Assembly: GCA_044448905.1 (NCBI GenBank)
Contig: JBIOHJ010000093.1
Coordinates: 1 to 13,311 of the forward strand
From: JBIOHJ01 sp044448905
GTDB taxonomy: Bacteria; Bacteroidota; Bacteroidia; AKYH767-A; OLB10
Direction of reading: 5' to 3'
DNA length: 13,311 bases
Positions 1 to 8,142 of the stretch are shown piece by piece. Numbering within the stretch: the stretch's first letter is position 1; every line of letters begins with the position of its first letter. Below the pieces are notes generated by a model, which was not told where the DNA came from, searched no databases, and saw only the letters and a program-made list of their open reading frames with translations. A program made the translations under genes and the position numbers.

Positions 1-1
1 A

Positions 2-361
2 TATGCCGCTACTGACACCTACCTGAGATCTAACGAACGGCTTGTAACGGCAAGCCAGGTGCTGGCGGGAAGCTGGATTGAGTGCCAGCACTTAACGGTC
101 AGTTTGCTTTTGAATGCTGAACGCACCGAAGCAAATGAGATTTTATTTCAACGGATTTGGGAACAGCGTCTTTACCTCGATAATATTTCTAAAATTTTCG
201 AAGAATTTAAAGGGGATGCAGAATTGGCAAAAATTAAAAAAGACTTTGACGGACTTCTTTTGATTTACAAAGAACCCAAAGATTCTAAAGACATTAATAA
301 TGAATTCTTAACTAAACTTTCAAAGAATCTTATTCGGGTGAGGAGTAACATTATAAAATAA
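2..361 (+). CDS. C-terminal part of an unrecognised Bacteroidota protein (5' truncated by window edge)
   Basis: The reading frame is already open at base 2 and runs to TAA at 359-361, so about 119 codons of the 3' end are visible. A GTG at 59 could serve as a start, but the in-frame codons before it read as ordinary protein (YAATDTYLRSNERLVTASQ), so the gene most likely begins outside the window. The visible part is hydrophilic and mostly helical, with no signal peptide, no membrane segment and no motif that I can name. The pattern of a helix followed by LAGSWIE and then IWEQRLYLDNI resembles a family of conserved Bacteroidota proteins, often predicted lipoproteins, of unknown function that I recall only loosely. 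The family assignment is therefore weak and no function is proposed. A hairpin terminator follows about 50 bases after the stop, which supports this being the true 3' end. Confidence 0.7.
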   Translation, partial: YAATDTYLRSNERLVTASQVLAGSWIECQHLTVSLLLNAERTEANEILFQRIWEQRLYLDNISKIFEEFKGDAELAKIKKDFDGLLLIYKEPKDSKDINNEFLTKLSKNLIRVRSNIIK

Positions 362-410
362 TTTATTATCCCGGTAGCTGGGAAATCCCATAAGAAATAA
401 AAATTAATTG

Positions 411-442
411 AAGCTTCCCTGCAAACCGGGAGGCTTTTTTAT
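411..442 (+). terminator. Rho-independent terminator after the first gene
   Basis: AAGCTTCCC (411-419) pairs with GGGAGGCTT (428-436) across an 8-base loop, with one G-T wobble. A T run continues through 440. Its position, about 50 bases after the stop at 361 and before the next plus-strand gene, fits a terminator for the first gene. Confidence 0.8.
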
Positions 443-470
443 TGTTAACGCTATGCATCCTTTTGACATT

Positions 471-507
471 TTCGTAATTCGTATATTCGTGAAATTCCTA
501 ATTCGTA
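471..507. repeat. Cluster of TTCGTA/TTCGTG units upstream of the ABC transporter gene
   Basis: TTCGTA occurs at 471-476, 478-483 and 502-507, with TTCGTG at 486-491. The cluster ends 3 bases before the ATG at 511. Short ATTCGTA/ATTCGTG strings of this kind occur as dispersed intergenic repeats in Bacteroidota genomes (from memory, not checked here). They could equally be part of the promoter or leader. No good TTTG/TAnnTTTG pair with 19-21 spacing was found here: TTTTG at 461-465 and TATATTCG at 482-489 are only 16 apart. Confidence 0.4.
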
Positions 508-510
508 GTT

Positions 511-3500
511 ATGAGCGATAAGATTCTTAAAGCCCTCATGCAACTTTTTGCAATTATTGCCAATGTGGAAAGGCTTACTGCACAGGGGCGGAATATTGTT
601 GAAGCCTTTTTACTTCAGCAGCTTAGCAGGGCTCATGTAAAATATTATCTCGAAATTTTTGATTCCCATTTTGCTTTGCTCCAAGGGAAATCGGATCCAA
701 ATAAAATTAAAAAGCGGGTATCGGTTAATTCAGTAAAAGTGTTGAGAATTTGTACCGAGATAAACAACGAGCTCGAACAAAAGCAGAAGTATATTGTTTT
801 AATGAGACTTATTGAATTTGCCTGTTCTTCAGGTGAAACAGTAAATGAACAGGAGCTTGAATTTTTATCAACGGTAGCCAATGTCTTTAATATTCCTGCC
901 GCTGATTTTGAAGTATGCCTCTCGTTTGCGTCAGGCAAAAATTCTTCAGACATAAAAGATTCGTTGCTTTTATTAATAATAAATAACAATCCTCATCATA
1001 AAGGTAAATACACAAAACACATCGTTAATGAATCGCTCCCGGGCGATTTATGTTTTCTCGATATTAAATCCGAAGGAATTTTGTTTGTAAAATATTTTGG
1101 GACCAGCCAGCTTACACTTAACGGGCATCCGCTTTTGATTAATTCCGTAACGGTATGTTCGCCTGGCTCTGTGATCAGGGGAACAGGTGTTAGCCCGGTG
1201 TACTATAGCGATGTAATAAATTCTTTTCTGAAAGATGCTTTGCATGCCGAAATCAGTTTAGCTGTACACAATGTTGAATTTGTTTTTCAAAATAAGAAAA
1301 AAGGATTGCACGAAATCAACTTTTCGGCAACCACCGGCAATCTCATTGGTATTATGGGTGGCAGTGGTGCTGGAAAATCAACGTTGCTGAATATTCTGAA
1401 TGGGAATAGTAATCCAACCAAAGGAAAGGTAACTATTAACGGAATTAATATTCATAAGGAACAAAAAAAGCTCGAAGGAGTTATTGGCTATGTTCCGCAG
1501 GACGATTTGCTGATAGAAGATTTAACAGTTTTTCAAAATATTTTTTTCAGCAGCAAGCTTTGTTTTGGAAATTTGAGTGATCATGAAATTACTGATAAAG
1601 TAAACCGGCTGCTGGAAACATTAGGCCTTTTTGAAATTAAAAATTTAAAAGTTGGTGACTCGTTGAATAAGATGATCAGCGGGGGGCAACGCAAAAGATT
1701 AAACATAGCACTTGAATTAATACGGAAACCATTGGTTCTTTTTGTTGATGAGCCTACATCGGGCTTATCATCACTTGACTCAGAAAATGTAATGGATCTG
1801 CTCAAGCAGCTTGCCATTAACGGGAATCTTGTTTTTGTGGTTATTCATCAGCCTTCTTCCGATATATTTAAATTATTTGACAGGCTGCTCATTCTGGATA
1901 TAGGCGGATACCCGGTATATTATGGCAACCCGTCCGATTCGCTAATTTATTTTAAGAACAAAGCCAATTATGCCGATGCTGATGAAAGCGAATGCGAAAC
2001 CTGCGGCAATATTAATCCCGAACAGGTTTTTAATATTATTGAATCAAAAGTAATAGATGAATTTGGAAATGCTACCCGCAGCAGGAAAATTTCTCCCGAA
2101 GAATGGAATTCATTATTTAAAGAGTCGCATACAACAACCACAGGTGAAACCAAGCACAAAAAAATTACACAAAGTATTTTTAGCAAGCCCTCGCGTTTAA
2201 AGCAAATTGCGGTTTTTATCCAGCGCGATGTGTTTGCAAAACTCCGCAATGTGCAATACCTCCTCATAAATTTTCTTGAAGCACCGCTGCTTGCACTTAT
2301 CCTTTCTTATTTTTTAAAATACTATAAAGAAGACACCGCTTATTTATTTCGTGAAAACTTGAACCTGCCCGCTTTTATTTTTATCAGTGTAATTGTTGCG
2401 CTTTTTATGGGACTTACCGTGAGTGCCGAAGAAATAATTCATGACCGGAAGATACTTAAACGCGAATCTTTTCTCCATCTCAGCCGGAGCAGTTATTTGT
2501 TTTCAAAAATATCAATCATGTTTTTGATTTCGGCAATACAGACTTTTTCGTTCGTAATTATCGGGAATGCAGTATTTGGTATTAAGGATATGTTTTTTGA
2601 ATACTGGTTAATTTTATTTTCTGTTTCCTGCTTTGCAAATCTTATGGGATTAATTATTTCGGCTTCATTTGACTCGGTAGTTACCATTTACATTCTGATT
2701 CCTTTTTTAATCATACCGCAAATAATTTTAAGTGGAGTGATGGTTAAATTCGAAAATCTAAATCCCGTAGTTACTTCACAAAGTAAAGTGCCGCTTATTG
2801 GCGAAGTAATGGTTTCGCGCTGGGCTTTCGAAGCGTTGGCGGTAAATCAATTTAAAAATAATTTATATGAACAAAACTTTTTTGAAGCGGATAAGGAGAT
2901 GAGCAATGCGACTTATAAGAAAGACTTTTGGCTGTTAAAAATGAATGATAAGCTTGACTCGGCATTCAAAGCAAGAGATGTTGGCAGCCAAACCAGGCAT
3001 CTTAAAGTGGTGAAGACGGAGCTAAATAAAAATTCAATGATACCTTCGGGTATTGATATTTCCGGTTTAGGTTCATTAAATGAAGCTCAATATAAAAAAA
3101 TTAAAAGCTATTTAGAACACGAAAAAAAATCATACATACATCAGTTTAACCGTGCCTCAGCCCAAAAGGACAGCATTGTAAAAGCATTTTCAAAATCATT
3201 AGGAACAGAAAAATTAAAATGGTTGAAAGATCACTACACAAACGAAAGCCTCAACGACCTTGTGCTTAATGCAAATGATTTTAATGTTCTCGTTGAAAAT
3301 AATGACGAATTCATTCAACGCTTCCGACCGGTATTTACCGAAGGCGCTAACAACTCTTTTGTTCGCGCTCCTTTTTATGTTTCGGCTAAAAGTATTTTTG
3401 GAAAAAAATACGATACGTATTGTGTAAACCTTATTGTAATCTGGGTGATGAGTGCGCTCCTTGCAGTTGTGCTTTATTTTAACGTGCTCCGAAAATTGCT

Positions 3501-3519
3501 CAGCAGGTTTGGGGGTTGA
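511..3519 (+). CDS. ABCG-type ABC transporter (ATPase and membrane domain fused) with TerB-like N-terminal extension
   Basis: This is a 1002-residue half-transporter of the ABCG/White type, with the ATPase ahead of the membrane domain. Residues 1-150 are helical and resemble a TerB fold. Residues about 180-245 look like a small beta-rich, possibly FHA-like, domain. The ATPase spans about 250-480: Walker A GGSGAGKST (283-291), Q-loop Gln330, signature SGGQRKR (390-396), Walker B LVLFVDEP with Asp413 and Glu414, and switch His446. All catalytic residues are intact. Six membrane segments lie near 584-604, 619-640, 663-690, 698-719, 723-745 and 974-993. The stretch of about 228 residues between the fifth and sixth is hydrophilic and Lys/Glu-rich, much longer than the usual ABCG loop and expected on the outer face of the inner membrane. 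The protein should work as a dimer. The substrate cannot be inferred, and importer versus exporter is open, although this type usually exports. No partner gene is adjacent; the next gene converges 3 bases after the stop. Confidence 0.9.
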   Translation: MSDKILKALMQLFAIIANVERLTAQGRNIVEAFLLQQLSRAHVKYYLEIFDSHFALLQGKSDPNKIKKRVSVNSVKVLRICTEINNELEQKQKYIVLMRLIEFACSSGETVNEQELEFLSTVANVFNIPAADFEVCLSFASGKNSSDIKDSLLLLIINNNPHHKGKYTKHIVNESLPGDLCFLDIKSEGILFVKYFGTSQLTLNGHPLLINSVTVCSPGSVIRGTGVSPVYYSDVINSFLKDALHAEISLAVHNVEFVFQNKKKGLHEINFSATTGNLIGIMGGSGAGKSTLLNILNGNSNPTKGKVTINGINIHKEQKKLEGVIGYVPQDDLLIEDLTVFQNIFFSSKLCFGNLSDHEITDKVNRLLETLGLFEIKNLKVGDSLNKMISGGQRKRLNIALELIRKPLVLFVDEPTSGLSSLDSENVMDLLKQLAINGNLVFVVIHQPSSDIFKLFDRLLILDIGGYPVYYGNPSDSLIYFKNKANYADADESECETCGNINPEQVFNIIESKVIDEFGNATRSRKISPEEWNSLFKESHTTTTGETKHKKITQSIFSKPSRLKQIAVFIQRDVFAKLRNVQYLLINFLEAPLLALILSYFLKYYKEDTAYLFRENLNLPAFIFISVIVALFMGLTVSAEEIIHDRKILKRESFLHLSRSSYLFSKISIMFLISAIQTFSFVIIGNAVFGIKDMFFEYWLILFSVSCFANLMGLIISASFDSVVTIYILIPFLIIPQIILSGVMVKFENLNPVVTSQSKVPLIGEVMVSRWAFEALAVNQFKNNLYEQNFFEADKEMSNATYKKDFWLLKMNDKLDSAFKARDVGSQTRHLKVVKTELNKNSMIPSGIDISGLGSLNEAQYKKIKSYLEHEKKSYIHQFNRASAQKDSIVKAFSKSLGTEKLKWLKDHYTNESLNDLVLNANDFNVLVENNDEFIQRFRPVFTEGANNSFVRAPFYVSAKSIFGKKYDTYCVNLIVIWVMSALLAVVLYFNVLRKLLSRFGG

Positions 3520-3522
3520 GGC

Positions 3523-3900
3523 TTAAATCTTTTCAATTTTAAATTGCAGCTTAACAATAGTCTGGTAATCATCACCGGCCTCCATCATATCTTCGTCATC
3601 TGCTTCGTAAAGCCATCGCACAGTTATCTCGCTGGCTCCTGCTTTATTCACTGCTTCCAGTTTGCGAAAAATATCAAGCAGGCATTTTGACGAGCTGGTG
3701 TTAAAATACTCGAGCCGGACAATAAACTGAGTTTGCTTATTTGGCTGTTGTGCATATTGATCTAGCCATTCATAAAGCGGACGATAAAACTCAACTGAGT
3801 TTTCGGGAATTGATTTTCCGCTTATTTCCAATATCCCCGTTACGGAGTTAAAATTAATGTTCGGGGTTTTTATTCCGGGATTTATGATGAGGTTTTCCAT
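3523..3900 (-). CDS. siaC: SiaC-family regulatory phosphoprotein (DUF1987)
   Basis: This 125-residue protein matches the SiaC/DUF1987 family in length and motifs: an N-terminal strand with TPNINF, the segment GILEISGKSIPENSVEFY, then LEYFNTSSSK, and an acidic C-terminal part (ADDEDM). In Pseudomonas aeruginosa the kinase SiaB phosphorylates SiaC on Thr68 and the phosphatase SiaA removes the phosphate. Here the Thr of NTSS is also residue 68, so the phospho-acceptor appears conserved. The start ATG (reverse complement of 3898-3900) lies 7 bases after the stop of the SiaB-family gene, so the two are almost certainly one transcript. The known target, the diguanylate cyclase SiaD, is not in the window, so the partner controlled by this protein is unknown. 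Its 3' end is 3 bases from the 3' end of the convergent ABC transporter gene, with no room for a separate terminator. Confidence 0.88.
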   Translation of the reverse strand: MENLIINPGIKTPNINFNSVTGILEISGKSIPENSVEFYRPLYEWLDQYAQQPNKQTQFIVRLEYFNTSSSKCLLDIFRKLEAVNKAGASEITVRWLYEADDEDMMEAGDDYQTIVKLQFKIEKI

Positions 3901-3907
3901 ACATGAG

Positions 3908-4462
3908 TTATTTTACAGTAACAGCAAGGCTGAAGAAAGAATATTTTTCGGAAACAGAATGAAAATGATAATCCATTTTATGCCCGGATTTTCGTGCCAT
4001 GTCAATCATGCCTAATCCTGCTCCGCCTTTTTCTGATAATTCAGTTGAACTTAATTTTTCTAAATAATATGCGCGCAATTCTTCCGCGTTCATTGAATTT
4101 ATCTTATCCAATTTAACTTTAAGGTCGTTTGCTTTTTCATTCATTATGAAATTACCGGTAATTATACGGTAGCTTTCATTATCCCCTTTGCCGACAATAA
4201 AAATGGCTGATCCGTCAATGTTATCTGCTGCTTTGCTTTTTTCATCCTGCAGGCTTTCCATATGATGATAAACATTTTGCAGGCACTCAACCAGGATATA
4301 ATAAAACTTTTTTTTTCTCCGAATATCTTCCTGCTCATTATCCATCCTCGATTCCATAATCTGGTAAACCGAAGACAATAAATCCTGTGTAATATCACCT
4401 TTAAATGAAAGGATAATATCATCACGCTCCATATTTTTGAAAAGACTATAAATATCTGTCAT
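3908..4462 (-). CDS. siaB: SiaB-family protein kinase (GHKL-like fold)
   Basis: This 184-residue soluble protein has the features of the SiaB family, GHKL-ATPase-like Ser/Thr kinases that phosphorylate SiaC. The N-box-like helix is ILVECLQNVYHHM, with Glu59 and Asn63 in the E-x3-N arrangement. The glycine-rich nucleotide-binding segment KGGAGLGMIDMARKS starts at Lys145. There is no His-box dimerisation domain, so it is not a histidine kinase. It lies upstream of the SiaC-family gene, and the order kinase-substrate matches siaB-siaC in Pseudomonas. The phosphatases needed to complete the switch are encoded divergently from 4577. The start ATG (reverse complement of 4460-4462) is preceded by a TACTTTTG promoter element at 4489-4496. 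The exact substrate is inferred from gene order and family. Confidence 0.85.
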   Translation of the reverse strand: MTDIYSLFKNMERDDIILSFKGDITQDLLSSVYQIMESRMDNEQEDIRRKKKFYYILVECLQNVYHHMESLQDEKSKAADNIDGSAIFIVGKGDNESYRIITGNFIMNEKANDLKVKLDKINSMNAEELRAYYLEKLSSTELSEKGGAGLGMIDMARKSGHKMDYHFHSVSEKYSFFSLAVTVK

Positions 4463-4488
4463 GCGCGGATCGACATTGTATCAGTGCA

Positions 4489-4496
4489 CAAAAGTA
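4489..4496 (-). promoter_or_regulatory. Putative -7 element of the siaB-siaC promoter
   Basis: Read on the minus strand this is TACTTTTG, an exact match to the Bacteroidota -7 consensus TAnnTTTG, placed 27 bases upstream of the SiaB-family start. The -33 region has only T-rich sequence without a clear TTTG, so the match rests on one element. Confidence 0.45.
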
Positions 4497-4526
4497 AAAT
4501 TGATTTTGAAATAAGGAAATGCTGTG

Positions 4527-4560
4527 TTTGAAAAGCGTAAGAAATTAATTTCTACTTTTA
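4527..4560 (+). promoter_or_regulatory. Putative promoter of the phosphatase operon
   Basis: TTTG at 4527-4530 and TACTTTTA at 4553-4560 are separated by 22 bases, close to the Bacteroidota pattern TTTG-N19-21-TAnnTTTG. The ATG follows at 4577, giving a very short leader. It lies in the same 114-base divergent intergenic region as the siaB promoter, so the kinase and phosphatase transcripts may share regulation. Confidence 0.4.
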
Positions 4561-4576
4561 CTCGCTGCCACCTGCT

Positions 4577-6823
4577 ATGAAAATAGTATTTAAACTTACG
4601 TTTTTTGTTTACCTGTTTTCATTTTTCCGCCCCTGTTCATATGGGCAAGCTGAATCTGCTCAACCAGATTCTTCTCTCAAAAGCAAGAGTAAAAACATTA
4701 ATATAAGCCTAAACGATTTTGCTTCTGATGATGAGGAAGACCGTCAAAAAACCGATTCAGTGCTTCAGGCGATCAGCGAAATTGATGACCTGCTTGAATT
4801 TACCAACCCGTGGAAAATTAAACCGGGAGACGATAGCGCATGGGCTGCCGTTGATTATGACGACAGCGGCTGGACAGAGCTAAAAAGCGATTCGACAAAA
4901 AACAAAATTCAATTCAATGGCATTGCATGGTACAGGATGCATTTTGAAATTGACTCTGCCTTATGGAATGAACCGCTTGCTTTATACCTGCATCAATTTG
5001 GCTCAGCTGCTGATGTTTACCTGGATGGAAAGTTTCTTAAAAGTTTTGGTAAAGTAGGAAAGGATAAGCAAAGCGAGCAAGCTGAGTTCAGCATTAATCC
5101 AAAACCGCATGCTTTTGTTTTTTCACAGCAGAAAAATCATGTTTTCGCAATCAGGTATTCTGACTTTCACCGTAACGAAGTTCTTGGAAGCGGAGTTAAT
5201 CTTGGTAAAAATTTCAGCATTTCTGTTAAACGGCTCAATAATCAATGGAGTGAAATTGCCGATCCATCTCAATATTTCCCTCTTATTTTACTTGCCGGCA
5301 TTTTTATTACGCTCGCAGTAGTACACATGGTAATGTACATTTATTACCGTCAAAAAAACACCAACCTGTATTACAGCTTATATTGTCTGGGGTTTTTTAT
5401 GATTGTTTTTTATTTTTATTATATACTTAACTCAACCGATTTTACCTCCATAACTCTTTTGTCAAAGACCATACGTTATGTAATTCCGCTGTTAATAATT
5501 CCCATAGTAGCAATGCTGCATAGTATATTTTATAACCGGCTTTTAAAAATTTTCTGGTTTCTCTTCATACTTTATTTCCTTTCACTTGCCGGCATATTTT
5601 TCGATTATGATAAACCAGCCTATATCGTAATAAGTGTCCTCTTTTTTATTTCAGCCATTGAAATAATTCGGGTTATTATAAAAGCTCTAAGAAAAAGAAA
5701 AGATGGAGCGTGGATTTTTGCTCTTGCAATTTTATTAACTCCGCTGATGGGAATTGTTTCCGCTTTTCTTCCCGATGAATTAATAATAAGCGGTATTAAA
5801 TGGAATGTAAATTCAGGACTTATTGTTTTATACAGCTTTATTTTAGGATTGCCATTCTCAATGACGTTATATCTGGCCCGCGATTTTGCGCGGATAAGCA
5901 AAAAGCTGAATTTGCAATTAAAAGAAATTACTGAATTGTCAGAGAAAACAATCCGGCAGGAAAAAGAAAAAAAACAAATCCTCGAAAATCAAAAATCAGA
6001 ATTAGAGTTGAAAGTTGTAGAACGCACACAGGAAGTTTGGCAGCAAAAAGAAGTCATCGAAATAAAAAATAAAGAAATTACCGAAAGCCTTATTTATGCC
6101 AAGCGCATTCAATCGGCTATTTTGCCTGACATTAAATTAATTTACAAAGCGCTTGAACAATCGTTTATTCTTTATTTGCCCAAAGATATTGTAAGCGGAG
6201 ATTTTTATGGCTTTGCGCAAAAAAACAATCGTGTCATTATAGCCGCAGCTGATTGCACCGGGCATGGCGTTGCGGGCGCATTTATGAGCATGATCGGAAC
6301 AGCATTGCTGAACCAGATTATAAATGAAAAAAATATTTCGGAGCCGGCACAAATTTTAAATGAGTTGAACGATGGAATTATTCATTCGCTTAAGCAAAAA
6401 GAAAGCGACAGCAATGACGGAATGGATATTTCGCTTTGCTCTATTGATTTAATAGAAAATGAATTGAAATATGCCGGGGCAAACCGCCCGTTATGGCTCA
6501 TCAGGAACAGTGAATTATTCATTTATAAACCAAACAAATTTCCAATCGGGGGATTGCAGGTGCAGCAGGAAGAAAAGTTCGCACAACATTCGGTTTCTTT
6601 ACAGCCTGGTGATGCTATCTATCTTTTTTCGGATGGTTTCGCAGATCAGTTTGGGGGAGAAAATGGGAAGAAAATGATGACAAATAAATTTAAAGAATTG
6701 CTGCTTTCCATTCAGCACATGAAAATGAGAGAGCAGGAACAGCACTTAAGAAACTATTTTGAAAAATGGAAAGGCAATTATGAACAGGTTGATGATGTGC
6801 TGGTAATAGGAATAAGAATTTAA
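4577..6823 (+). CDS. Membrane 7TMR-DISM sensor fused to SpoIIE/PP2C-type protein phosphatase (SiaA-like role)
   Basis: This 748-residue protein has four parts. A signal peptide covers about 1-24 (MKIVFKLTFFVYLFSFF..SYGQA). A periplasmic jelly-roll, carbohydrate-binding-like domain covers about 75-215, including DDSAWAAVDYDDSGW. Seven membrane helices lie between about 233 and 432. A cytoplasmic coiled-coil linker (about 440-505) leads into a SpoIIE/PP2C-type phosphatase domain to the end. Metal-ligand motifs are present: SGDFY with Asp542, ADCTGHG with Asp559, NDGMDIS, FSDGFADQFGG with Asp686, and QVDDVLV with Asp739 and Asp740. The enzyme should therefore be an active Mn/Mg-dependent Ser/Thr phosphatase. 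The gene is divergent from the SiaB/SiaC-family pair, so the likely substrate is phospho-SiaC, with the periplasmic domain sensing an envelope or external ligand. That role is inferred from context. The next phosphatase gene begins 24 bases downstream, suggesting one operon. Confidence 0.9.
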   Translation: MKIVFKLTFFVYLFSFFRPCSYGQAESAQPDSSLKSKSKNINISLNDFASDDEEDRQKTDSVLQAISEIDDLLEFTNPWKIKPGDDSAWAAVDYDDSGWTELKSDSTKNKIQFNGIAWYRMHFEIDSALWNEPLALYLHQFGSAADVYLDGKFLKSFGKVGKDKQSEQAEFSINPKPHAFVFSQQKNHVFAIRYSDFHRNEVLGSGVNLGKNFSISVKRLNNQWSEIADPSQYFPLILLAGIFITLAVVHMVMYIYYRQKNTNLYYSLYCLGFFMIVFYFYYILNSTDFTSITLLSKTIRYVIPLLIIPIVAMLHSIFYNRLLKIFWFLFILYFLSLAGIFFDYDKPAYIVISVLFFISAIEIIRVIIKALRKRKDGAWIFALAILLTPLMGIVSAFLPDELIISGIKWNVNSGLIVLYSFILGLPFSMTLYLARDFARISKKLNLQLKEITELSEKTIRQEKEKKQILENQKSELELKVVERTQEVWQQKEVIEIKNKEITESLIYAKRIQSAILPDIKLIYKALEQSFILYLPKDIVSGDFYGFAQKNNRVIIAAADCTGHGVAGAFMSMIGTALLNQIINEKNISEPAQILNELNDGIIHSLKQKESDSNDGMDISLCSIDLIENELKYAGANRPLWLIRNSELFIYKPNKFPIGGLQVQQEEKFAQHSVSLQPGDAIYLFSDGFADQFGGENGKKMMTNKFKELLLSIQHMKMREQEQHLRNYFEKWKGNYEQVDDVLVIGIRI

Positions 6824-6847
6824 ACAATTCGATTGTTATAAATGTAA

Positions 6848-8113
6848 ATGAGTTCTCAATCACTGACAGAATTATTGAAAGGAACTGAAATTTTCAGTGA
6901 GCTTCCTGTTGAAGTTTTAAATGAGCTTTCGCGCCATGTTTCTGTGCACCGGGTAAAACAGGACGTAGCAATTATTCATAAAGGCGAAGAAGGACATTCC
7001 ATGTATATCATAGCAGACGGAACAGTTCGAATACATGATAAAGAACATGTGGTTGCCACTATGAGCAAAGGAAACTTTTTCGGTGAATTTTCCCTGCTTG
7101 ACGCAGCCCCGCGTTCTATGTCAGTTTCGGCAAATACCGATGCGGAATTAATTGGCATTAACCGCGAATCTTTTTTCGATGTGCTGCAACATCATCCCGA
7201 CCTCACAAAAAAAATAATAGCGCAGTTAACAAAAAGAATGCGGGGGCAAAACAATGTTATTATCAGCCAGCTGAAATCAAAAGAGGAAGAGCTTTCGCGG
7301 TTGGTAGAAATACGCACAGCCGAAGTGGTTCATCAAAAAGAAATCGTTGAAATAAAAAACAAAGAAATACTTGATTCTATTCATTATGCAAAACGGCTGC
7401 AGGAAGCCATTTTACCAACCGATAAAACGGTTAAAACTTATTTTCCCGAAAGTTTTGTTTTATACATGCCCAAAGATATTGTTGCCGGAGATTTTTATTG
7501 GATTGCAACTTCAGGAGAAATTGTTTTAGTTGCTGTTGCCGATTGTACAGGACATGGTGTTTCAGGAGCGCTCATGAGCATGATGGGAGTTTCGCTTCTT
7601 AACCAGATTGTAAACGAAAAAGGAATTATTGTTCCTTCAGAAATTTTAAATCAACTGCATCATTCGGTTATAATGGCGCTAAAACAAACCGAGAACGATA
7701 CCAATGACGGAATGGACATTGCCATCTGCAGTTTCGATTTAAAAAACAAGCAGTTTCAATTTGCTGGGGCCAACCGGCCGCTGTGGGTGATAAAAAATAA
7801 TGAAATTGAAATTATTGTTCCCGATAAAATTCCGGTTGGCGGGTTACAGATAGAGGGTAGCGGTATATTTACAAACCATGCCGTTAAGTTAAATGCAAAT
7901 GAAACTTTCTATTTATTTACCGATGGTTATGCCGACCAGTTTGGAGGTGAAAATGGAAAAAAATTAATGACAAAACAATTCAAAGAAAAATTACTTGCTG
8001 TTAAAAATTTGAATTTGACAGAACAAATGAAAGCGCTGAAAGAATATTTTGAAAAGTGGAAAGGCAGCAATGAGCAGGTTGATGATGTGCTGGTGATGGG
8101 AATCAGAATTTAA
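6848..8113 (+). CDS. Cyclic-nucleotide-binding domain fused to SpoIIE/PP2C-type protein phosphatase
   Basis: This soluble 421-residue protein has a cNMP-binding domain at about 15-135, a coiled-coil linker at about 140-185 and a SpoIIE/PP2C-type phosphatase at about 190-421. The phosphate-binding cassette reads FGEFSLLDAAPRSMSV, with Glu80, Arg89 and Ser90 where ligand-binding CRP/PKA-type domains have Glu, Arg and a small or hydroxyl residue, so ligand binding is plausible. Phosphatase motifs are AGDFYW (Asp215), ADCTGHG (Asp232), NDGMD, FTDGYADQFGG (the Asp is residue 359) and QVDDVLVMGIRI (Asp412, Asp413). The catalytic part is closely similar, motif by motif, to the upstream phosphatase, including IEIKNKEI-type linker and AILP junction sequence, which indicates duplication of one catalytic module behind different sensors. 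A nearer ATG at 6842 meets a stop at once, so 6848 is the start. Which nucleotide it binds, and whether it acts on the SiaC protein, are unknown. Confidence 0.9.
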   Translation: MSSQSLTELLKGTEIFSELPVEVLNELSRHVSVHRVKQDVAIIHKGEEGHSMYIIADGTVRIHDKEHVVATMSKGNFFGEFSLLDAAPRSMSVSANTDAELIGINRESFFDVLQHHPDLTKKIIAQLTKRMRGQNNVIISQLKSKEEELSRLVEIRTAEVVHQKEIVEIKNKEILDSIHYAKRLQEAILPTDKTVKTYFPESFVLYMPKDIVAGDFYWIATSGEIVLVAVADCTGHGVSGALMSMMGVSLLNQIVNEKGIIVPSEILNQLHHSVIMALKQTENDTNDGMDIAICSFDLKNKQFQFAGANRPLWVIKNNEIEIIVPDKIPVGGLQIEGSGIFTNHAVKLNANETFYLFTDGYADQFGGENGKKLMTKQFKEKLLAVKNLNLTEQMKALKEYFEKWKGSNEQVDDVLVMGIRI

Positions 8114-8142
8114 AAAACATCAGCCATAGATTCCAGATTTTT

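Noticed and set aside
471..507. CRISPR-like array from the repeated TTCGTA units
   Set aside because: The units are 6 bases with irregular spacing of 1-10 bases, far from a repeat-spacer structure, and no cas gene is nearby.
511..960. Tellurite resistance, from the TerB-like N-terminus of the ABC transporter
   Set aside because: TerB-like domains occur as regulatory or membrane-associated modules in many proteins. No other ter genes are present.
4162..4425. An 87-codon minus-strand open frame inside the SiaB-family gene
   Set aside because: It overlaps the kinase gene in a different frame, has no recognisable motif and no separate promoter. The kinase frame has all the family motifs.
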